A stretch of DNA of 64,000 nt, taken from NCBI GenBank assembly GCA_001465935.1, contig LNKV01000023.1, forward strand, positions 620,001-684,000. The letters are read 5' to 3'. Positions within the stretch are counted from its first letter, which is position 1, and every line of letters starts with the position of its first letter. The notes beneath the pieces are model-generated. The model saw only the letters and a list, made by a program, of their open reading frames with translations. It made no database searches and was not told the origin of the DNA. This stretch comes from Clarireedia homoeocarpa (Eukaryota; Ascomycota; Leotiomycetes; Helotiales; Rutstroemiaceae). Shown piece after piece: positions 57,229 to 64,000 of this stretch. Made by a program: the position numbers and the translations under genes.

Positions 57229-58852
57229 GCGGCTGTACTGTGCTTTACTGCGCACTTCTTTTCTTCCCTGTACCCGGCTGGACCGAACAGGGTCCTCGCG
57301 TAGACCGGTTGAGAGGCTGAAGGGGATAAAGGGATGAAGGGGCGGAAGAGATGAAGGGGTGAAGGGGATGAAGCGAGAGATATTTGTGCATTCATTACAT
57401 AAACATCTCGTCGCATGCATTGATTGTCAAGTGAAACCTTTTTTATTCCTCCTTCCACCAATTCGGGGCTCGGGGACACCTATTTATATTTGATCAGCAA
57501 ACCAACCTTCCCAGCCCGAGTTAACGTCCATGTTCTGCCTTTCCGTTTTTCCGTTTTCCCCTTTATGCTTGTTCCCGCCCCCCAGGGAACCCATTCCCTT
57601 AAAAGTCCATTCCCTTGGCTGCTCTCCACGCGGGAACGGAAAAGGGTATATGATGGACGGATATACATCGAGAGCCGATTTGCAGCTTTTCTATAGGTTA
57701 CCGAATCTTGGGGAATCTTTCTTTCTTTTGCCTGTTGGGATTTCCGGGAAGCTTGGAAGGGGGCACGGAAAAAGGAATGATGCAATGTGTCTCACAGTCT
57801 GTGTCAATCTTTGCTTAGTCAAAAAGCAATCTTTTGCTCGGGGAGATGCACGCCGGTTGGTTTCCTTTTTGTGTATGGACTCGCATGCTTTGTTTTGCGC
57901 TACTACTCTGTACGATGCTACGTTCAGGATATCTATGGAGGGGGGTTTTTTTTTTCTTCTTCTTCTCCATGCAAGTAGAGTTACATTGTGACACCGTTTT
58001 TTTTCTGCACGATGAAAGAGGGTCCGAACTGGGAATGAGTGAGTGTATTTCTTGATGCAGATCGGTTCGCAAGGAAAGGTCCGTGGCATTGATAGAAGTA
58101 AGTAAGTAGTAAGTACAAAGTATATTGCAAATACTTTGGCCTGAATAGGCGTCGCCGATTAAACAACATTGTTACTTTCTTAGAACAGGAAAGGAAAGGA
58201 GAGCAACGAAATACGGTATACGACGTCCGACATACGATATACGATCAAGGTTGCCGGAACACCCTCTAGAGGCTGACTTCGCGCCGGCTAGCTAACACCG
58301 AGCTGAAGAAGAGTAGTCACTGAATAAGCTGGTACGAGGAGAGCAGGCACGGCAATTGATTCCGATTAATGTGCCGGGTTGCCAACCAAAAAAAAACCCC
58401 TCATTTTACTTTAGTACATGAGAGTCTTACTTGGGCATTTCTACGAAGAAGCTCATTATTCGCAGAAAACGACGAAGTGAACCTTGGGAATCAAAGAAGG
58501 TTCGCTTCCATGATTCCATTCCATTGCACCCACCCCCTCAAATCCCATTGCCATGGACCACACCAACGTCAAGTACCGGATGAGGAATATACTTTATGCA
58601 TAAGGTGTGGGTGTGGGTAGCAGCGCTCTAGTCAGTCAGTCAAGTCAGTCGACACAGTCAGTCACTTACTTTGTGTAATAAATCAGTCGGTTCACTCCCT
58701 TTCCCAAACCCCCACCAAAAAAAAAAGGCCCTGAACATCTGACTATAGAATGTATGACTGTCAAATCAGGATTGACCTCCTTCCGTACATGAATCATGCA
58801 TTGAGCCAACAGAAAAGGTAGGGATCCCAGTTGCAGGGAGGGCAGTGGGGTT
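57229..58852. other. Non-coding spacer
   Basis: No supported gene. Poly-T/CTT-rich pieces lie near 57945-57970, and (CAGT)n-like repeats (CAGTCAGTCAGTCAAG) near 58634-58665. Confidence 0.5.
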
Positions 58853-58896
58853 GGATGTGGGCTGGATGTGGGCTGGATGTGGGCTGGATGTGGGCT
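58853..58896. repeat. 11-bp minisatellite (GGATGTGGGCT) x4
   Basis: Four perfect tandem copies, followed by a degenerate fifth. Confidence 0.95.
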
Positions 58897-60717
58897 GGTT
58901 GTGTGCCGGTATACTCGATCAAATGAGAGCTCGTCCCATCCGCACTTTCAGGGGCTGGGGGTGTGCGGGTCCTGGACTGACTCCTGGTAGTAAAGCTTTC
59001 CCGTTTCTGGACCCAACTCCAGAGATGTTGCTGTGAGTAAGCGTGTGTGAGTGTGAGGGCGAGGAGCGAGGGCGAGGGCGAGGGCGTGGAGGGGTATGGA
59101 AATTTGGAAGGGAACAAAGAGAGGTCCCTGTGGAGCCAGTAGATTTCGAGCGAGTAGAGTTTGAGCGGAACTGTCCTTCCTGTCATCCATCAACCAGGGT
59201 TCCTCGTGTCCTTTTCGATTGGGTGAGTAGCATTCTGCCTTCCAGGCGGTTGTCCTGTTTTGTCCTGTCCTGTACTATTCACAGCTGTACATGGTTGACG
59301 ATATATCACATTATTGGTCCTTCGTTATCGTCATCGTCATCGCTTAACAACCAAACAACCACGCTTTCCTATCTACTCGCACTTGTTCTCGGCCTTTGAT
59401 AGACCGTCAGTCAGATCTTTAAATCTCGGGGAAAGCACGCGGCGGGCAAGCGAAATGCAGCGAGAATTTGAAGGCATCGAACAAGAAACAATCCTATCAT
59501 ATCGTATCATCATATCATATCATATCACATCCCCATAGCCCCATCTCCCATCCTATCCCCATTCTATCCCATCCTATCCCATCCTATCCCATCCCATCGG
59601 CCAACGTTTTTCTGCAACTGTCCCAGTTTGTAAGGTGTGTACGGTACGTCCGTACAGTACAGTGAGTAACAGTACATGCACATGTCCAGTAATAGATTCT
59701 GCCCGGAAAACTCGTACCATTCCCAATTCCAAAACAATTTTTTTTTAAAACCAACTTTACCATTCTGTTGCTTGTGATGCTGCGTCGATAAAGCTCCTCT
59801 TGTTTTATTTCCACGGTTTTGTATCTCTTTTCAGTATGTCCTCCCGTGCGCGTTGATACCCTGGTGCCCCTCCCTCCTCCAAAGCACATTTAGAGTCGTC
59901 AGGTATCTATCATCATCTCCGGGTGGTAAATCCATATATTATTGTTCCAGAGAAGGAGACTTCAGATACATCCGAAGAGACCCGCCATGCATCATCCCAT
60001 GCCATCCCATTCATCCCATTCATCCCATTCATCACCCCCGGCGAGAGTTAGAAAGTAGTTTAAAAAAAAATCCCAAACCTAGCCTCTATTTCTATACGGC
60101 GCACACCTATTTGGGTTAACTGTTACCAATACCATCCCATCCCATCCCATCCCATACTATACCATATCAGACTCGATTGTGGTTGCCTCACTAAGCCATC
60201 CTTTATATCAAATCATTTCCCCTTCAAAGCCTCCTTTTTACCTATCATCTCCTAACACGCAAACGAAATAAACTTCACTGCACGGGAGTCTTACTTCGTA
60301 CACTGCCTGATTTGCACGGTCCTGCATGTATGCTTAGAACGACTGGATCAGAAATCGAAGCATCAGAGAAGTAGTTTGTACAGACTACTGTAACAATTCT
60401 TCCGGGAGAAAAGCAAAAGCAACTCATCTGGCGATACGTGTCAGGACTTGGGACAGGAAAGTATATGCCGTGTGCGGTGTGGGTGTGTGGTGTATTGGTG
60501 TGGTGGAGATTTCTAGCATTTTTGGCCATCTGGAATTGTTTTTCTACTCGCTCGTGTGTAACTCCAGTACTTGGCGACTGGGTGCTCCATAGTGCTGTGC
60601 TGCAAACGGGGGGGTAAGCTCTTCATCCAACTACCTGGGAATCTGACAGTTGGGACTTGGGAATTGGGAATTGGAGTGTCAGCATAAGCAGTTTAAAAGA
60701 GCTACTGCGGTTCCAAC
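58897..60717. other. Non-coding, pentamer repeats
   Basis: Contains (GAGGGC)n near 59055-59090 and ATCAT and CATCC pentamer runs near 59500-59600, 59990-60035 and 60131-60155. No gene was recognised. Confidence 0.5.
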
Positions 60718-60788
60718 ACTACTACTGCTGCTGCTGCTACTGCTGCTGCTACTACTGCTGCTACTACTGCTGCTACTACTACTACTAC
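60718..60788. repeat. Trinucleotide array (CTG/CTA)n
   Basis: About 23 CTR triplets. It creates an apparent poly-leucine run in an open frame that extends from 60650 to 61762. Confidence 0.96.
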
Positions 60789-62061
60789 GCTACTTTACCG
60801 ACAGCAAGGTAGTCTCACGTCTTACTTACTTTGGTGTGTGCATCTTATGTGGTTCCAGCTCGGTCCCGGAGATTATTGACGAGCTACTCGTACAGCAACA
60901 GGACATCGATCCATCAGCAGCCATACTGTCCTCGCCACGCTTAAAGATTCCCCTCCTGTCATTCGCCTATTCATCCCATCCGATTCAGCCTATCCATCCT
61001 GTCCATCCTGTCCATCGTGTGCATCGCATCCATCGCATCCATCGTATCGCATTCTATCCTATCAGCTTGCGAGCTATCGCCTCTACGCTTCAACCAGACT
61101 GCACCCAGACTTCAACCATACTTTTTCATACATCACCACACATCTCACCACACACCACCATACACATCACCATATATCACCACACGCATATTACTGCTGC
61201 ATACGGTCCACTCCCCCCAATTATCCATATACTGGTACTGGTACTGTACTGGTACTACACTGGCACTCTTCTTTTCCACCAGTTCCTTTCCCGGATACGC
61301 TCTAACCCGATTCGCACTCGGTCCCGCCTCTCTGGCACGCTCCACGCTGTCTCGCTAATTTCTAAAAAATCCCACCCAACTCGCCAGGACCGACCCAGAC
61401 CGTGGACTTTATTATCTGAGCGTTCCACCATTTCCCCGTCTCCAAGATTCCCATTACCCAAGCTACAGGAATTCATCCACCTTTGTTCCCCCTTCCCTTT
61501 CCGCCCCGGCTCCTGGGTCCAGCTGAACGGATTGACAACCAAGCTGGCATCCACTTCAACCTTCTCATACCAACCAACCTTCGTAGTCCTTTTTGCTTTG
61601 ACACACCGTCATACAAGCATCCATACACAACACACACAACACACACACAACACACACAGCACAGCATACGAGACATATCAATTACCACATAGAAACACCT
61701 ATCCAACCGCCAACAATTCGGCAGCCTTTTGCTTTCCCAATCGACCCGGGAACGAGACATAAATTATCGCGAAACTCGCGAAACCTGCGAGACCTGCGAG
61801 ACCTTTTGCTCTGTTATACCGGTGCTTTGGTTCCGAGCGCACGAGGTATACGATAGACGACCGACCGCCAAGTTTAATTCCCAGTGACACTCAAAAGCTC
61901 TATAAGGGGATTAAGAAGGCCACTTATATTTATTCCATTCCTCTCGGCATCATCCTAATCTCTTCATGGTGCTTTAATTAATTCACGATTCGCAATTGAC
62001 TTGGTCACGCCCCCTCAAAACCACACACCCCATTTCCAAAAGAAACATACATATCGCAACC
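60789..62061. other. Probable promoter/5' leader of the Cys-rich gene
   Basis: Pyrimidine-rich plus strand with CATCC pentamers (about 60980-61050), CACA-type repeats (61135-61195 and 61625-61670) and GCGAAAC/GCGAGAC units (61768-61803). An AT-rich stretch with AATTAATTCACG lies about 80 bp before the ATG at 62062. No coding region was accepted. Confidence 0.5.
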
Positions 62062-63253
62062 ATGAGTTCTTCAGCACCACGGGGGTCGGCTCCTCCTCCG
62101 GCTGAGGATAAGAAGAAGGGGTTGAGCAAAATGGTCTCGAGGATGAAGACGGTCTTGAGGAGAAGTGATGGATCCAAAAGGTTCTCCATGACAGCCAGAA
62201 CACCCGCAACCGCAGGACCAAGGTAAGAACCAAACTCGAAAAAAATTTGTGGGGGTGTATTTGCGCATTGTGTTGATTGACTTTCCCTATTTTCTAGTGC
62301 ACCCAAGGCCGAAGCCCCAGCTCCCAAGCCTGCTGCAGCGCCAGTGGAAGAGAAGCCCGTTCCCGCACCGGCCACCGAATCCAAATCGCCGGTCCCCGAA
62401 ACTCCTCGTCCAACTAAAGTCTCCCGTGCGGAGATCAACGCGGAACGGGCTCGCAAATTGGGCGAGCGTTTCCAACTTAGTATCGAACCGCATGAGTGGG
62501 CCACCCTTGCTGGCGAGAAGGATGCTTGGAGAATTGAGAAGCCGATTCGGATGAGGATACATAGGACCTGCCACAAGTGCAACACTACGTTTGGGGCAAA
62601 CAAGGCTTGCGGGAACTGCCAACATCAAAGATGTACCAAGTGTCCTAAATATCCTGTCAAGAAGAAGGAGAAAGGGAAGACGGCTGTTGCGGGTGTAGAC
62701 GGTGCAATCGAAGTAGATACCCTGTGGAAACCAACCGAGAAGATCGTCTTGACCAAACCAAGTCACAAGGCTGATGGCCAACCTTTGGTCAGAAAGAAGC
62801 CCATGCAGCGGGTCCGAAGGAACTGCTGTGAATGTTCCACCCTCTACCTATCCGGTAGCAAAATTTGCTCCAACTGCGCTCATACCCGCTGTGCCGACTG
62901 TCCACGCGACCCGTATGTTCATCCCTATTCCCTCTCCCTACTCCTTCATCCCATCAACAACCCACTAACATTCCCTCAGGGCCAAAAAGAAAAAATACCC
63001 CGACGGCTACCCAGGTGATCGACCATCTGTCACCAATAAAAAGTACGCATGTCACAAATGCGACAGAACGTTCCCGGTAGTGGCTGATGCCGACCCTCCG
63101 CCAGAATGCATGAGATGTAAACATGTCAAGTGCGATATGTGTATGATTGCGTTGCCGAGAAAAGTAGTGCCGGAACCGGATCAAGAGATTCTGAATAGGG
63201 TGGAGGAGAGGTTGAAGGGATTGAGTTTGAGGAGTGCGGGTGTGAGTAGTTGA
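62062..63253 (+). CDS. Protein with three repeated six-cysteine zinc-ribbon-like modules
   Basis: Three exons: 62062-62222, 62298-62912 and 62980-63253, giving 349 residues. The N-terminus is basic (GLSKMVSRMKTVLRRSDGSK), followed by an Ala/Pro-rich linker and a charged helix (SRAEINAERARKLGERFQLS). Three modules then share the pattern C-x2-C-x(9-15)-C-x2-C-x4-C-x2-C: CHKCNTTF/CGNC/CTKC, CCECSTLY/CSNC/CADC and CHKCDRTF/CMRC/CDMC. Each could bind one or two zinc ions, so roles in RNA, DNA or protein binding are possible, but none is shown. The C-terminus ends ERLKGLSLRSAGVSS. The exon frames join cleanly. I recall similar uncharacterised fungal proteins but no named function. It is preceded by 12-13 kb without a supported gene. 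Confidence 0.82.
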
Positions 63254-64000
63254 GGAGAATGGAATAGGCTTTGAACAGAAAGAGTGCCGAGGGGTTTGAT
63301 GCTTGTTTGGGTTTGTTTGGTTATCAGGGTGATGAACTGGGTTGATTCGAGGGATAGAGTTTCAACAGCTATGTTATGAATGAGGTGATGATGCGTTGGC
63401 AAGCGGGATATTTTTGGTGTGTGCGTGTTGGCATTTGTTTCTTGTTTGATACCTTTGTTTTTTGTTATCTTCTGATATTTCTCATGGAGATTGAGTTGCG
63501 TTGCGTTGCGTTGATTATAGAAATTGGAAGGAAGGGTGGAGAGAAGGTTTATTTGGATTTGAAAAAGAGCAGGAAAAGATGAAAAGGTAAACTCTAGAAA
63601 GAGGAGGAAGGAAGGAAGATAAATACAAGAAAGCATACGAATAAGAAGATGATAGGATTAGATGGGTTGAGATGGGATAAGGGGTTTTCCCTAGAGAGGA
63701 ATTGAAATCTTACAGATCTCTTGAGGACGGCAAATATACGAAGGTCTTTCTCATGCCTAATTCTCTCACTGTAGCACTGTGTGTGTGTTCTTTTCGTCCG
63801 CGTTGTGTTCATATAGCATGAGGTTTTGATGTTGGGGTGTAATGGCCTAGGTTAGGTGTGGTAGATAAGGGGGGCTTGTGATGATGGTGGGAATTTGAAG
63901 TGGAATAGTAAGGGTTGGGAATTTTGATTTATGATTGTGAGGTAGGTTGGCTATTAGGTTATTAGGGGTAGATGAATGGAAGGAATAGTCACTGTGTGTG
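63254..64000. other. 3' flank to window end
   Basis: Purine-rich plus strand, with GTTGCGTTGCGTTGC near 63495-63513. Probable 3' untranslated region and spacer; no gene was recognised. Confidence 0.5.

Noticed and set aside
60650..61762. 370-residue plus-strand protein
   Set aside because: Composition is dictated by microsatellites (Leu, His/Pro and Thr/His runs), with no domain and no typical gene structure.
1..64000. tRNA or dispersed 5S rRNA genes
   Set aside because: I scanned for box B-like GTTCRANNC with a matching acceptor stem and for 5S signatures and saw none. A covariance-model scan (tRNAscan-SE, Infernal) would be decisive.

Overview
The window looks like a nuclear contig of a filamentous ascomycete (Pezizomycotina). 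The reasons are genes split by short introns of about 50-110 nt with GTAAGT-like donors and CTAAC/CTAAT branch sites, moderate GC, and a gene set of fungal housekeeping proteins. The protein wording reminds me of Helotiales/Sclerotiniaceae (Botrytis, Sclerotinia), but that is an impression, not a search result. All exon boundaries were read by eye from splice signals and checked for frame and for total length divisible by three. No rRNA or tRNA gene, CRISPR array or bacterial-type operon was seen.

Layout. 1-2507 (-): 3'-truncated multi-pass membrane protein. 3440-5380 (+): decayed NRPS-like carboxylate reductase, with most of its adenylation domain deleted. 5793-6713 (-): tRNA-splicing endonuclease subunit Sen34. 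8007-9687 (+): GT62 mannan polymerase subunit, Anp1-like. 10401-15469 (+): Gea/GBF1-type ARF exchange factor. 15910-16826 (+): U1A/U2B''-type snRNP protein. 17152-18360 (-): V-ATPase subunit D with two micro-exons. 19051-21674 (+): splicing factor Syf1. 22706-26238 (-): F-box/UIM protein. 27301-28156 (+): C2H2 zinc-finger protein. 28448-30783 (-): repetitive cell-surface protein. 33530-36066 (+): membrane protein with an aspartic-protease fold but a broken active site. 37857-38854 (+): small Ser/Thr/Pro-rich protein. 39325-40793 (-): MDR/enoyl-reductase-like enzyme. 42318-46320 (-) and 47121-48944 (+): a SNF2-PHD chromatin remodeller and a Clr2-like silencing protein, divergently arranged. 62062-63253 (+): protein with a threefold six-cysteine module.

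Between 48.9 and 62.06 kb there is no convincing gene. That 13 kb holds a 225-bp probable solo LTR with flanking direct repeats, a pair of about 60-bp insertions each bracketed by its own 7-bp target duplication, and from about 52 kb onward a very dense series of microsatellites and minisatellites leading up to the cysteine-rich gene.

The genes do not form a cluster with one function. The themes are RNA processing (Sen34, U2B''/U1A-like, Syf1), secretory pathway and cell surface (Anp1-like, Gea1-like, V-ATPase D, repetitive surface protein, protease-like membrane protein) and chromatin (SNF2-PHD and Clr2-like). The most novel-looking item is the ultra-short mobile element at 51.17-51.61 kb. 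Next come the divergent remodeller/Clr2 pair, the protease-dead receptor-like protein and the V-ATPase micro-exons.
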